From the NCBI GenBank assembly GCA_036703315.1, contig DATNPH010000087.1:1-64000 (forward strand): a stretch of 64,000 bases of DNA. The letters are read 5' to 3'. This document shows positions 35,169-44,222 of the stretch, one piece after another; the stretch's first letter is position 1, and the number at the start of each line of letters is the position of its first letter. The stretch comes from DATNPH01 sp036703315. GTDB taxonomy: Bacteria; Cyanobacteriota; Cyanobacteriia; Cyanobacteriales; Coleofasciculaceae. The notes under the pieces were generated by a model, which was not told where the DNA came from, did not search any database, and worked only from the letters and a program-made list of their open reading frames with translations. The translations under genes and the position numbers were made by a program.

Positions 35169-35183
35169 AGAAAAATTTTCGAT

Positions 35184-35398
35184 CTACTGAAAATAGCTTA
35201 TTCAGGTACTATTTTTTCAGTAGTCGGCGAAAAATGATAGCGATTGCCTCCACGGTAAAAACCACCATTATTCCCTGAAGCCGCAGATGTATAATGCGGT
35301 TCATTTATAGGGTCTAAGTATAGCCTAGTGCAAAAAAAACTAAATTTTTTTGATATACGAAGAATCACATCCATCAAAAAAAACTTTTGATGGATGTG
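35184..35398. repeat. Two strong hairpins upstream of the AT-rich gene
   Basis: CTACTGAAAA (about 35183-35192) pairs with TTTTCAGTAG (about 35213-35222). CACATCCATCAAAA (35366-35379) pairs perfectly with TTTTGATGGATGTG (35385-35398) over a 5-base loop, 50 bp before the next start codon. Confidence 0.65.
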
Positions 35399-35448
35399 AA
35401 ATTAAATTTATTTGATTTTAGGTTCCCTCACTGTGTCGGCTTCAACTC

Positions 35449-36243
35449 ATGAACAAGCCCAATTACAAAATTGTATCGAAGTTTAAACAAAACAAGGCTA
35501 TTAATATTACTGACATAATTCCCATAGAAGTAAAGAAATGGATAGAAAGCTTACCCTTGAAACAACGGCGCGACGTTTTATCCATGTATCATTTGATATG
35601 TGAATCTCCTAACGAGATACAAGTGCAATTTTTAAATAATTATGTTGCCAATACCTTGGTTGCAAAGATACTTCAAGACCGAGTGCCTCAACAAATTATC
35701 AAAAGGAATCTCAAGCAATTCCACATTGATAAGGAGCTAAGCGACTTGGATTTGAAAAAATATATAGAACAGTTCTATATCCATTCAGCTCAAGATTTAC
35801 GGACACAGCCTGATTTTTATTTAAAATCTATTTTACGATTAATTTATAATCCCGAAGAAAGTAATAATCTTTTTAATTATATTTTAGGATTTGAAATTAT
35901 TAAAATGATGTTTAAAATGAGCTGGTTACAGCATGAACGATTATATAAATTACAAAAACAACAAGATGATTTTATAAAAACTTATATTAAACCTATTCAA
36001 TTTACTCACCGTATTAATGGAATTATTGTTCCTAGGCAAGAAAAGATATTTTTTGCAAAACGTAGTTATTATGTGAAGAAGCCTAAAATAAGAGATAAAA
36101 AGTTAACCGAGTTAATTATAGCTACTTTTACAACAGATACAGTAACAAACTTAGGATTTTCGATTATTCGTAACTTCAATTTTTTAGTCTTTGACTATGA
36201 TTATATCTTTAATTCCGAGCCAGAAAGCCTCTTTCTGACGTAA
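35449..36243 (+). CDS. Conserved cyanobacterial protein of unknown function, AT-rich
   Basis: 264 residues. I recognise the pattern from filamentous cyanobacteria (IPIEVKKWIESLPLKQRRDV, then FYIHSAQDLRTQPDFYLKS, then QQDDFIKTYIKPIQFTHRIN, then AKRSYYVKKPKI). Homologues have been labelled cobyrinic acid a,c-diamide synthase, but no P-loop or glutaminase motif is present, so I regard that label as wrong. It is mostly helical and basic, with no signal peptide. The codon use is markedly AT-rich against its neighbours. It is flanked by large spacers with hairpins, which with the composition hints at a separate history. Function unknown. Confidence 0.75.
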   Translation: MNKPNYKIVSKFKQNKAINITDIIPIEVKKWIESLPLKQRRDVLSMYHLICESPNEIQVQFLNNYVANTLVAKILQDRVPQQIIKRNLKQFHIDKELSDLDLKKYIEQFYIHSAQDLRTQPDFYLKSILRLIYNPEESNNLFNYILGFEIIKMMFKMSWLQHERLYKLQKQQDDFIKTYIKPIQFTHRINGIIVPRQEKIFFAKRSYYVKKPKIRDKKLTELIIATFTTDTVTNLGFSIIRNFNFLVFDYDYIFNSEPESLFLT

Positions 36244-36475
36244 TTGAAATTTATGAGTCAATAGCTGCTATAGATAAACCCTGATTTTTTGCTAATACCT
36301 AATAGTAGGAAGACAACACAGCTTAATAAACAGGCTTTTTGAGGAATCGGCTTCTTGAAGCCAGTTGTTAGCGCGTCAGCTCCGCTTCACTCACTGAGCA
36401 ACTTCACTCCAGGAACATCCCAAGTTTGTCGCTCAATAGCCCAGAGTAGCTACTTCTTTACTCTTGGCTCAAATA

Positions 36476-36979
36476 TCAGCCAAAGATTGCTCCCCACAGC
36501 CATCTCAGGATGATAACGCTGATGGCAGCCACAGCAACCACCACCAGGAGCAACCCCCCTAACAATAGGGCAAGAAACAACCAATCTGTTGCTTTTCTGG
36601 GCTGGGAAAAAGGCTGGGGAACGCCAATGTGCTCTTCCAACAGTTCAATGTTTTTGGTATTGGCCTTCCAGGTCACATCAACCAAATCTCCTAACACGGG
36701 TACAGTTCCAGTTACTGTATCTAGCATGATATTCGACACCATTTTCACTAAGGCAGCTCGTGGCAGACCCATCCGTGCCGCTTCTATCACAATATAGGCT
36801 GAGAGGGCAGTTCCCAAAAAATCACCACCACCGGGTAATAGACCGAGTAGGGGATCCAGACCGACACGAAAACGCGTTCCGGGAATGCCAATCGCGTTAT
36901 CTAATAGATGGCTCAACCGACGTAGACGCCTTAAGGTAGCTGTCTGGGCGTTAACTGGTTGGGGAGAAGGTTGGGACAT
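36476..36979 (-). CDS. DUF4112 membrane protein
   Basis: 167 residues with the DUF4112 pattern: LRRLSHLLDNAIGIPGTRFR, then GLDPLLGLLPGGGDFLGT, then MLDTVTGTVPVLGDLVDVTW, and KANTKNIELLEEH. A strong C-terminal membrane helix is present (about 134-158, LFLALLLGGLLLVVVAVAAI). Function unknown. It lies 18 bp downstream of the YihY gene on the same strand, so the two are surely one transcript. Confidence 0.88.
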   Translation of the reverse strand: MSQPSPQPVNAQTATLRRLRRLSHLLDNAIGIPGTRFRVGLDPLLGLLPGGGDFLGTALSAYIVIEAARMGLPRAALVKMVSNIMLDTVTGTVPVLGDLVDVTWKANTKNIELLEEHIGVPQPFSQPRKATDWLFLALLLGGLLLVVVAVAAISVIILRWLWGAIFG

Positions 36980-36997
36980 TGCAGCTATTTCATCTAC

Positions 36998-37909
36998 CTA
37001 AGGTTTTTTTTGCTTAGCGGCTCCTATTGAGGTAGCTCTCGCTTTGGCTTGTTGCATTGCCTCTCCAACTGTAACGTTGAGTTGGGCACCAAATAAAAGT
37101 ACCAGAGAAGTCATCTGGAGCCAAAGCAATAAGATAATTACAGCACCAACAGCACCATAAACTCTGTTGTAATTGCCGAAATTCTCGACGTAGAGTCGAA
37201 ACAGACCTGACAAGATTGCCCAGGAAATTGCTGCCAAAATCGCTCCTGGCATTATTGGTGTTCCGTGAGGCCAGCGGCTTGGTCCAAAGCGATAGATAAA
37301 GGCACAGGCTGTGGCAACGATTCCCAAGGCTAACGGCCAGCTCAAGAGCTGCCAGAGAGTTAATAATACCGACGCTCCACTTTGGTGAACGACCAAGTGC
37401 AAAACCCAGTGACTGATAAATACGAGGAAAGAGGCAATGAGCAGAAGTAAAATATTGCCAATGGTTAGACCTATAGAAATCAACTTAGCTTTCCAAAACG
37501 GTCGGGCTTGCTCTGGAGAAATATTATAGATTTGATCAAGAGCATTCATCGCTGCACTGAGAGCGGCAGAAGATACCCAGATTGCTAGTACAAAACTAAG
37601 AGAAAATAGACCTCGATTTTTTGTTAGGTGAATCTCATTAGTAAAATTGCGCATAAGTTGCATTGCCTGGTCGGGTACTACTTCGCTGAGCCGAGCGGCT
37701 AGGTCACGCAGCAGTAGTTGTAAAGAGTCCTCAAACAATCCGATCGCCGTGAGCATCGCCAAAATTGCAGGGAACAGGGCTAACATGGCGTTGTATGCCA
37801 TCTCAGCTGATAGACCCATCAACCGACCTTTTATGGCACCAACGAAAGTCTTTTTCAGGATTCTCAGATTCAGGTAGCGAAAGAAACGGAAAAAACGGGT
37901 GGATAGCAT
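36998..37909 (-). CDS. YihY/virulence factor BrkB family membrane protein
   Basis: 303 residues with six hydrophobic spans and the YihY pattern: GRLMGLSAEMAYNAMLALFPAIL (split over the first helix), then the WKAKLISIGLTIG helix, ALAWAI-like GAILAAISWAILSGLFRLYV, NYNRVYGAVGAVIILLLWLQ, and LLFGAQLNVTV. Once called ribonuclease BN, the family is now considered a membrane protein of unknown, possibly transport, function. It forms an operon with the DUF4112 gene 18 bp downstream. Confidence 0.9.
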   Translation of the reverse strand: MLSTRFFRFFRYLNLRILKKTFVGAIKGRLMGLSAEMAYNAMLALFPAILAMLTAIGLFEDSLQLLLRDLAARLSEVVPDQAMQLMRNFTNEIHLTKNRGLFSLSFVLAIWVSSAALSAAMNALDQIYNISPEQARPFWKAKLISIGLTIGNILLLLIASFLVFISHWVLHLVVHQSGASVLLTLWQLLSWPLALGIVATACAFIYRFGPSRWPHGTPIMPGAILAAISWAILSGLFRLYVENFGNYNRVYGAVGAVIILLLWLQMTSLVLLFGAQLNVTVGEAMQQAKARATSIGAAKQKKP

Positions 37910-38043
37910 GGTTCTGTTGGCGGCAGCAGGGTATGTTAGAAATTACTGTGCCAAATTTACAGACAATTGACCTATAGCTAGTGGTCGGTACTGCAAGCTA
38001 CACAAAGTAGAACTAAACAGCAACAACACAGGAGCCGTTGTCA

Positions 38044-38505
38044 ATGAGCATGTCGATGAGCAACGATGTCAGGCAGTGGATAGACGAAATTAAGGCACTA
38101 AAGCAGCAACTGGCAGATATTATTAGCGATCGTGATTCTGCCTATGAAAGTGCAGATAACTGGCGTTTACTATACACGAAGGAAGCGCAGCAACGTCGAG
38201 CGGAAATGCGGATTGCTCAACAACAGATTGAAACCCTCAAAGCCGAAATTGATCAGCTAAAAGGGGAAAGTCTTCACCTGAAAGCGGATGATCCGGAAGT
38301 GGCGTCAGCAATGGAGCAGCAATTAGCTCAATTACAAAGCGTTGATGAATTGAAGACAAAGCTCACCGAGGTGCTGGTAGAACGCGATCGCCTCCTCGAA
38401 GCATTAAAAACTGAGCAAGCCAACCATGCTCAAACCCGCAAAAGTTTAACTTCCGTCATTGGCGACACCATTGACCAACTGGCAAAGGAACGCGGAAATC
38501 ACTAG
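38044..38505 (+). CDS. Coiled-coil protein, unknown
   Basis: 153 residues, almost wholly alpha-helical heptads (EIKALKQQLADIISDRDSAY, then RIAQQQIETLKAEIDQLKGE, then LKTKLTEVLVERDRLLEALK), so a dimeric coiled coil is likely. No signal peptide or membrane span. ATG 38044 has GGAG nine bases upstream; TTG 38038 and ATGs 38050 and 38056 are alternatives because the N-terminus is a Met-Ser repeat. No family is recognised. Confidence 0.7.
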   Translation: MSMSMSNDVRQWIDEIKALKQQLADIISDRDSAYESADNWRLLYTKEAQQRRAEMRIAQQQIETLKAEIDQLKGESLHLKADDPEVASAMEQQLAQLQSVDELKTKLTEVLVERDRLLEALKTEQANHAQTRKSLTSVIGDTIDQLAKERGNH

Positions 38506-38520
38506 CCTAGAGCAGGCTAG
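38502..38520 (+). terminator. Hairpin at the stop of the coiled-coil gene
   Basis: CTAGCCT (38502-38508) pairs with AGGCTAG (38514-38520) and includes the stop codon. No T-run follows, so the call is tentative. Confidence 0.4.
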
Positions 38521-38996
38521 CGTAAATAGCTGGGTCTTGCTGATAGAGCTTGAGTACTTCTCGAACAACCCGCTTTTGCTGACGCTTGACCCGAAACTAA
38601 GTACAACCCGCTCCGCAATCATCGCAAGCCCCACAACTGAAAATGCCAAGAGCGTCCAGGTGACGATTCCACACGCCTCAAACCAATTACTAGCTTTTAT
38701 TCAATTCATTCTCTTTTAGGGTTCACAACTTTCAGTTAGCCTCAGGCATATTGCTATGAGAAAAGCTGATAAAACGTTCTCAATAGAAGTAAGTCTAATC
38801 CTGGTGCTTGTCAAGTCTTTTAGCTTACTCAGATAGGGTAAAGCAATAAGAGCAAAGTTTGACAGCTTGTCTTTTGACATGGGTAGGAGACTCACTCAAA
38901 ATCGCAAGTGACTTTTTTCTCTAAACGCAAGATGTATCCCGTCAGCGCTTGTCAAAAAAGCCAGAGCGCGTTGTGCGTCATTTTTACTAAAAGAGC
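38521..38996. other. Spacer upstream of the TonB-dependent receptor
   Basis: No gene is seen. No site I could confidently call a Fur box precedes the receptor start. Confidence 0.4.
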
Positions 38997-41234
38997 ATGA
39001 AATTATATCTTCTTGTGTCTGGTATTTCCTTACTCAGCTGGAGTATTGTGCCAGTTGCGATCGCACAGACAACTTCTCCTACACAAACCAATATCAACCC
39101 GACAGATACGGGTGTTAACAATCAGTCTTTACCATCTGTGCTCATTTTTAGCACAGAGGCTTTACCCCAACAGCAGCCCATCACAGACATTCCTCGACTT
39201 AGTGAAATAGAGCAATTCCACACCAGCGCTGCATTGCTTGTTCAACAGCCAACCCGATTCCAACCCAGTCCCACCCAAACGAATCCAACACAACTAACGC
39301 TGTCACAGACGAACCAAGCTGATGACCAAGCACAGCCAAGTTCCCCGACTAACAAAACTGATCCCAATGCTACTCAGGAGCAAGAAGAAATTGAAATTAC
39401 CGTAACAGGTGAGAGAGAAAGCATCCCTGAGACATCTGCTCCGGTGTATGTCATTACTGAAGAAGAAATCCAACAGCAAGGCTCTAACACTGTAGCGGAA
39501 GTATTGAGAGGCTTACCTGGATTTTCCATCAACAATGTCGGTTTTGGGGCAGATATCCACACAGGAACTTACTACAGAGGAGCTTCGATCAATCAATCTG
39601 TATTCCTACTCAACGGTAGATCCATCGGCACTAATATCAACACTTATCATGGCGCTACTGACCTCAATAGCCTTCCCGTAGGGTCGATTGAACGGGTGGA
39701 ATTATCCAGTGGTACAAGTTCCACTCTTTACGGTTCAGGAGCTTTCGGGGGAATTGTCAATATTATTACAAAACAGGGCGAACAAGTTCCTAGACTCAAT
39801 GGCTTGGTGCAATATGGCTCTTACGACCAGTCTAACTACCAAGCTAGCTATGGGGGGTCTGCTGGTTCGCTAAGGTACAACTTCAGCTATGAGAAATACG
39901 AGGCAGAGAACCGTTATCGCGTTCCAGTCGGTGCCGCCAATCGTGATGCACAGGGACGTTTGTTTAATGGTGACACCGCTACTGACAACTACTATGCTAG
40001 TCTTTCGCTCGATTTGAATCCCAGAAATACCATCAGTTTGGATGGTTATAAAATCAGCAGTCGTCGGGGTCTACTTTATTTTGGTTTTCCTCTGCAAACA
40101 GACCGACTAGACCACGATGTATTCAACGTTGGTCTATCTTGGAAAACCCTGCTCGGTGGCGGTGAAGAGTCTGTACTCAGGACTACACTCGCATATAACC
40201 AAGATTTCTTCAACACTTATGGTCCGACTCAAAACATTTATTACCGTACAGGCACACTAGATTCACAAGTTATTACAGGGAGAGTAGAGCATCAGTGGCA
40301 AATGACTTCTAACAACAAGCTGACTTGGGGAGTCGATTTGCAAAATAACGTTTTAGATGGTGATGTTTTGAGTACAGCTCCTACTCAGATTGCCCTAAAT
40401 GAAACTGAAAATAGAGATAGGTTTCATACGGCGTTATTTGCTTTAAATACTTGGAAGCTTAGCGATGCATTCCAGACCGACTTGGGGCTGAGACAAAACT
40501 TTAGTAGTGAGTTTGGTAGTTATTTGAATCCCAGCGTGGGCGCACGGTGGGCTGTTACTCGATCTGTTGCTGTACGTGGAAGTTGGGCTTTAGTGCAGAA
40601 CAACCCTGGTCTAGACCAGTTATATGTCTATGACACGGTTCATAACTGGTTGCCCAACCCTAACCTAAAACCGGAAACTGGCTCTTCTTGGACAGCTGGA
40701 CTGGATGTTGGTTTGTCTCCAAGTTTGACTGGACAGTTTACCTACTTCGGTAACCGTTTGGCTGACCGCCTTGGAATCCTAACAGGTCGATGGGCTAATA
40801 TTGGTCTTGTAAATACTAATGGAATCGAGGTGGCGTTGCGCTGGAAGATGACTTCAAAGTGGTCAACCTTCCTCAATTACACTTATACAGATGCAAAGAT
40901 TAAGACGGGTTCAGAGCAAGGGTTACAGTTGGGCTTGGTTCCCTACTCTGTGGCTCAAGCCGGTGTGGGCTATAGCTCTGGAGGATGGCAGCTTAATTTG
41001 ATTGCTAGTTACAACAGTGGTTCCCGTAGAGCCTTTTTTAATAGCTCAGGTCAGAGTACTACAGATTTCTCGCCGTCCTGGCTAAATTTGGATTTGAGTG
41101 CCCGTATACCTGTCTCTAGAAACTTAGGATTAGTCGTCTATCTAGAAAATTTGGCAGACAAAATTTACGAAAAAGCTAATCGGATTTATCAGCCCGGTTT
41201 AACGTTCCGCATCGGGTTACAAAGCAATTTTTAA
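38997..41234 (+). CDS. TonB-dependent outer-membrane receptor
   Basis: 745 residues. A signal peptide (1-23, LVSGISLLSWSIVPVAIA before QTT) precedes a Pro/Thr/Gln-rich linker, then a TonB-box-like EEIEITVTGE (about 127-136). The plug domain follows (VITEEEIQQQGSNTVAEVLR, then LLNGRSIG, then VERVELS-type IERVELSSGTSSTLYGSGAF), and finally a 22-strand barrel ending in an aromatic residue (RIGLQSNF). Such receptors import siderophores, vitamin B12 or other scarce ligands. The AMIN domain common in cyanobacterial siderophore receptors is not evident. No exporter, TonB or siderophore synthesis gene is adjacent, so the ligand is open. Confidence 0.92.
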   Translation: MKLYLLVSGISLLSWSIVPVAIAQTTSPTQTNINPTDTGVNNQSLPSVLIFSTEALPQQQPITDIPRLSEIEQFHTSAALLVQQPTRFQPSPTQTNPTQLTLSQTNQADDQAQPSSPTNKTDPNATQEQEEIEITVTGERESIPETSAPVYVITEEEIQQQGSNTVAEVLRGLPGFSINNVGFGADIHTGTYYRGASINQSVFLLNGRSIGTNINTYHGATDLNSLPVGSIERVELSSGTSSTLYGSGAFGGIVNIITKQGEQVPRLNGLVQYGSYDQSNYQASYGGSAGSLRYNFSYEKYEAENRYRVPVGAANRDAQGRLFNGDTATDNYYASLSLDLNPRNTISLDGYKISSRRGLLYFGFPLQTDRLDHDVFNVGLSWKTLLGGGEESVLRTTLAYNQDFFNTYGPTQNIYYRTGTLDSQVITGRVEHQWQMTSNNKLTWGVDLQNNVLDGDVLSTAPTQIALNETENRDRFHTALFALNTWKLSDAFQTDLGLRQNFSSEFGSYLNPSVGARWAVTRSVAVRGSWALVQNNPGLDQLYVYDTVHNWLPNPNLKPETGSSWTAGLDVGLSPSLTGQFTYFGNRLADRLGILTGRWANIGLVNTNGIEVALRWKMTSKWSTFLNYTYTDAKIKTGSEQGLQLGLVPYSVAQAGVGYSSGGWQLNLIASYNSGSRRAFFNSSGQSTTDFSPSWLNLDLSARIPVSRNLGLVVYLENLADKIYEKANRIYQPGLTFRIGLQSNF

Positions 41235-41387
41235 ATTAAGCTCTTCCACATCTAACTTGCCTAATTTAGAGGCTGAAATCCAATTGCGGATTGACTCTAG
41301 CAGGAAAAGTCAATGTGGAGTAACTTATCCCATCTTGTATTCCCCTACCGAACCGAAAAGCAAGCTAAATGTGTAACAGCTTTTTAA

Positions 41388-42512
41388 TCACAGCCCCATC
41401 ACCTGAGCCACCGCTGCTGTTGTTGGCTCAATCCCCTGCTTGAATTGATTATTGCTATGTTGGATTGCGGTATCCGGGTCTTTAAGACCATTGCCCGTCA
41501 AAACACAGACTACCGTTGCACCCGCTGGCACCTGATCTTTGACCTTCAACAAACCAGCGACAGAAGCGGCACTAGCCGGTTCACAGAAAATCCCTTCTTG
41601 GGACGCTAGCAACCGATAGGCATCGAGAATTTCGGCATCGGTGACGCTAGTAAATTGCCCCTGACTAGCTTGTTGCGCAGCGATCGCTTTTTCCCAGCTA
41701 GCAGGGTTACCAATCCGAATCGCCGTTGCCACTGTTTCGGGATGAGCAACGGCTTTGCCTGTGACCAGGGGAGATGCCCCAGCTGCTTGAAATCCCATCA
41801 TTCGAGGTAAGCGATCGCACTTACCCTGCTGATGGTATTGACAAAACCCCATCCAATAGGCAGTTATATTCCCAGCATTGCCTACAGGGATACAAAGCCA
41901 ATCAGGCGCATCGCCCAGATTGTCCACGATCTCAAACGCTGCTGTCTTCTGACCTTCTAATCGATAGGGATTAACCGAATTGACTAATGTCACGGGATAG
42001 CTTAACGCCATTTCCCGGACAATTCCCAACGCTTGGTCAAAGTTACCCTTAATCGCCAGCACCTCTGCCCCGTAAAGCAACGCCTGCGCCAACTTGCCCA
42101 GTGCCACATAACCATCAGGAATTAGCACGAAGGCACGCATGCCCCCGCGACGGGCATAGGCAGCGGCTGACGCCGAGGTATTGCCCGTACTGGCGCAGAT
42201 TACAGCCTTGGCTCCAGCTTCCTTGGCTTTAGAAATTGCCATGGTCATCCCCCGGTCTTTAAAGCTACCGGTGGGGTTGAGTCCGTCGTACTTCGCCAGC
42301 ACCCGCACCCCTTTGCCGATCAGACTTGCGATCGCTGGAACAGGAATTAGGGGAGTGTTACCCTCTAACAGTGTGACTACCGGGGTTGAGTCAGTTACCG
42401 GTAAGTAAGAACGGTAAGTCTCAATCAAACCCGACCAGTTGGAACCTTTAGGGGCAGCATCCTCCATAGAAGAGGAATGGGAAGTAGACAGACTAGAGGC
42501 CACAATCATCAA
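41388..42512 (-). CDS. thrC: Threonine synthase
   Basis: ThrC makes threonine from O-phosphohomoserine using PLP. The 374-residue fold-type II protein has the PLP lysine in NPTGSFKDRG (K85), the phosphate loop ASTGNTSASAAAYA, and VGNAGNITAYWMGF later. It lacks the N-terminal region of plant-type enzymes that bind SAM, so it is the short bacterial form. ATG 42512 or the internal Met16 (MEDAAPKG) could be the start; the first 15 residues are Ser-rich and weakly conserved. Upstream is a repeat-bearing spacer, then crhR on the same strand. Confidence 0.93.
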   Translation of the reverse strand: MMIVASSLSTSHSSSMEDAAPKGSNWSGLIETYRSYLPVTDSTPVVTLLEGNTPLIPVPAIASLIGKGVRVLAKYDGLNPTGSFKDRGMTMAISKAKEAGAKAVICASTGNTSASAAAYARRGGMRAFVLIPDGYVALGKLAQALLYGAEVLAIKGNFDQALGIVREMALSYPVTLVNSVNPYRLEGQKTAAFEIVDNLGDAPDWLCIPVGNAGNITAYWMGFCQYHQQGKCDRLPRMMGFQAAGASPLVTGKAVAHPETVATAIRIGNPASWEKAIAAQQASQGQFTSVTDAEILDAYRLLASQEGIFCEPASAASVAGLLKVKDQVPAGATVVCVLTGNGLKDPDTAIQHSNNQFKQGIEPTTAAVAQVMGL

Positions 42513-42654
42513 TAACGTGTGTTAGCGAAGCAGCGCGCAAGCGCCGTGTAAAAGTTGAAGTATGAAGTGTGAATTGTGAAAATCAAACAATGGTAATTGA
42601 GCAGTTATCTACTCTTTTCATACCTTTATCCTTTACACTTCATCCTTCATTAGT

Positions 42655-44091
42655 TTACCGTGAGCGGTTTGGTGTCACAGATGTTTGAGACTTATCGATG
42701 GTTTGAGTCTTATCAACAGGTTGAGGCTTTTCGCTCCGCCGCTTGATCAGTTTTGGTCGTTCCACCATGGAAGTATCAAAATCTGGTGCTGTCCAACTCG
42801 GTTGAGTTTGGTCGTAGACCATTTGTAATGCTGCTGCTGCGATCGCAAGTGGATCATACTCCTCACTCAAATCTCGCACTACTGGCAGGAATGACGCCAT
42901 GCGTTCACCCGCTAGAGCCTCGCGCAACTGGTCTTGCAGTTTTTCCAGACGCTTCGCTTCAATTTGTGAGCGTGTCGGAATCCGGGTGATTTGCAAGGTT
43001 TGCCGTACTTTTCGCTCAATCAGGTTCAGCTTACGCCGTTCAAAAGGTTGAATTAGGCTAATTGCCGTCCCCGTTTTCCCAGCACGACCTGTACGACCAA
43101 TTCGATGAATGTAGCTTTCCGCCTGATCTGGCAAGTCGTAATTAATCACATGAGTGAGGTGATCAACATCCAGTCCTCGTGCGGCAATATCTGTCGCCAC
43201 AACCCAACGCACCTGACCCGCCTTGAACCGGGACAGCAAGCGCTCACGCTGAGACTGGCTCAGGTCACCATGGTATTCATCCACACTGTGGCCAGCAGCT
43301 TGTAATTCGCTAGTCAGTTCGGCCGCGGCTCGTCGTGTCCGCACAAAAATTAACGCGGCTTCCGGATCTTCCAGCTCTAAAATAGGCTGGAGAGATTTTG
43401 CCTTTGTCCAGCCACGGGGGATGACGTAAACCCGTTGCTCAATCCGGGATGGTGTGGCTTTAGGCTGCTCAACCGTTACTGTCACTGGCGACTTCAGGAA
43501 TTTGTTAACTAATTCCCGAATTGGTCGTGGCATTGTTGCGGAGAAACAAGTGGTCTGACGCTCGACAGGTGCTTGTTTGAGGATTTTCTCAACATCATCA
43601 ATAAAGCCCATGCTCAGCATTTCATCGGCTTCATCTAGTACGACCCAGCGGACATTATCTAGCTTCAGGTCACCCCGGTCGAGCAAATCGATGATCCGTC
43701 CGGGCGTACCTACAGCAATTTGGACGCCACGCTTGAGTTCACGAATTTGCCGCTCCATGGACTGACCACCGTAGACAGTCAGGACTCCCAAGCGACGGTT
43801 GCCACTGAAGTCACGAATCGCTTCAGCGACTTGAGAGGCTAACTCTCTTGTCGGTGTCAAAATCAGGGCTTGTACTGCCCGGTTGTCGGTGTCAATGTGC
43901 TCTAATATTGGCAGGGAAAACGCTGCCGTTTTGCCCGTGCCCGTTTGCGATTGACCAACCACATCACGTCCAGATAGTAGCTCAGGAATGGCTTGGGTTT
44001 GAATGGCTGTGGGTTCGGTGAAGCCTAGTTTTTCTAGTTGCTGGACACGCGCTTCGGACAGGCCCAGGCTTTTGAATGAGAGGGTCATCAT
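42655..44091 (-). CDS. crhR: DEAD-box RNA helicase, CrhR type
   Basis: 478 residues with all DEAD-box motifs: Q-motif PTAIQTQ, motif I GQSQTGTGKT (46-55), DEAD (153-156), SAT (184-186), and the C-terminal HRIGRTGRAGKTG. Downstream, EAKRLEKLQDQLREALAGER and LAIAAAALQMVYDQ match the C-terminal region of cyanobacterial CrhR, the redox- and cold-responsive RNA unwinder of Synechocystis. The position directly after rimO on the same strand also matches that organism. The extreme C-terminus differs: short and Lys/Thr-rich rather than Gly-rich. Confidence 0.9.
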   Translation of the reverse strand: MMTLSFKSLGLSEARVQQLEKLGFTEPTAIQTQAIPELLSGRDVVGQSQTGTGKTAAFSLPILEHIDTDNRAVQALILTPTRELASQVAEAIRDFSGNRRLGVLTVYGGQSMERQIRELKRGVQIAVGTPGRIIDLLDRGDLKLDNVRWVVLDEADEMLSMGFIDDVEKILKQAPVERQTTCFSATMPRPIRELVNKFLKSPVTVTVEQPKATPSRIEQRVYVIPRGWTKAKSLQPILELEDPEAALIFVRTRRAAAELTSELQAAGHSVDEYHGDLSQSQRERLLSRFKAGQVRWVVATDIAARGLDVDHLTHVINYDLPDQAESYIHRIGRTGRAGKTGTAISLIQPFERRKLNLIERKVRQTLQITRIPTRSQIEAKRLEKLQDQLREALAGERMASFLPVVRDLSEEYDPLAIAAAALQMVYDQTQPSWTAPDFDTSMVERPKLIKRRSEKPQPVDKTQTIDKSQTSVTPNRSR

Positions 44092-44222
44092 TTGTTGTTC
44101 GTTGTTAGTTTTTAGTTGTTAGGGGTCTTGTATAAGTCAGCAGTCAGACAGTTGAAGGTTGAAAAGTTGGATGGTTAGGAGTTATAACCTGTTACCTGCT
44201 AACCTGTTAACCGACAATCCTT
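44092..44222. repeat. Degenerate heptamer arrays between rimO and crhR, entering the rimO 3' end
   Basis: Period-7 units (TTGTTGT, TCGTTGT, TAGTTTT, TAGTTGT) abut the crhR start codon. Others (CGGTTAA, CAGGTTA, GCAGGTA, ACAGGTT on the minus strand) encode the last residues of RimO (about VNRLAGNRL). Confidence 0.6.

Noticed and set aside
38446..38719. Short frames on both strands after the coiled-coil gene
   Set aside because: They overlap the coiled-coil gene or a hairpin and show no recognisable features.
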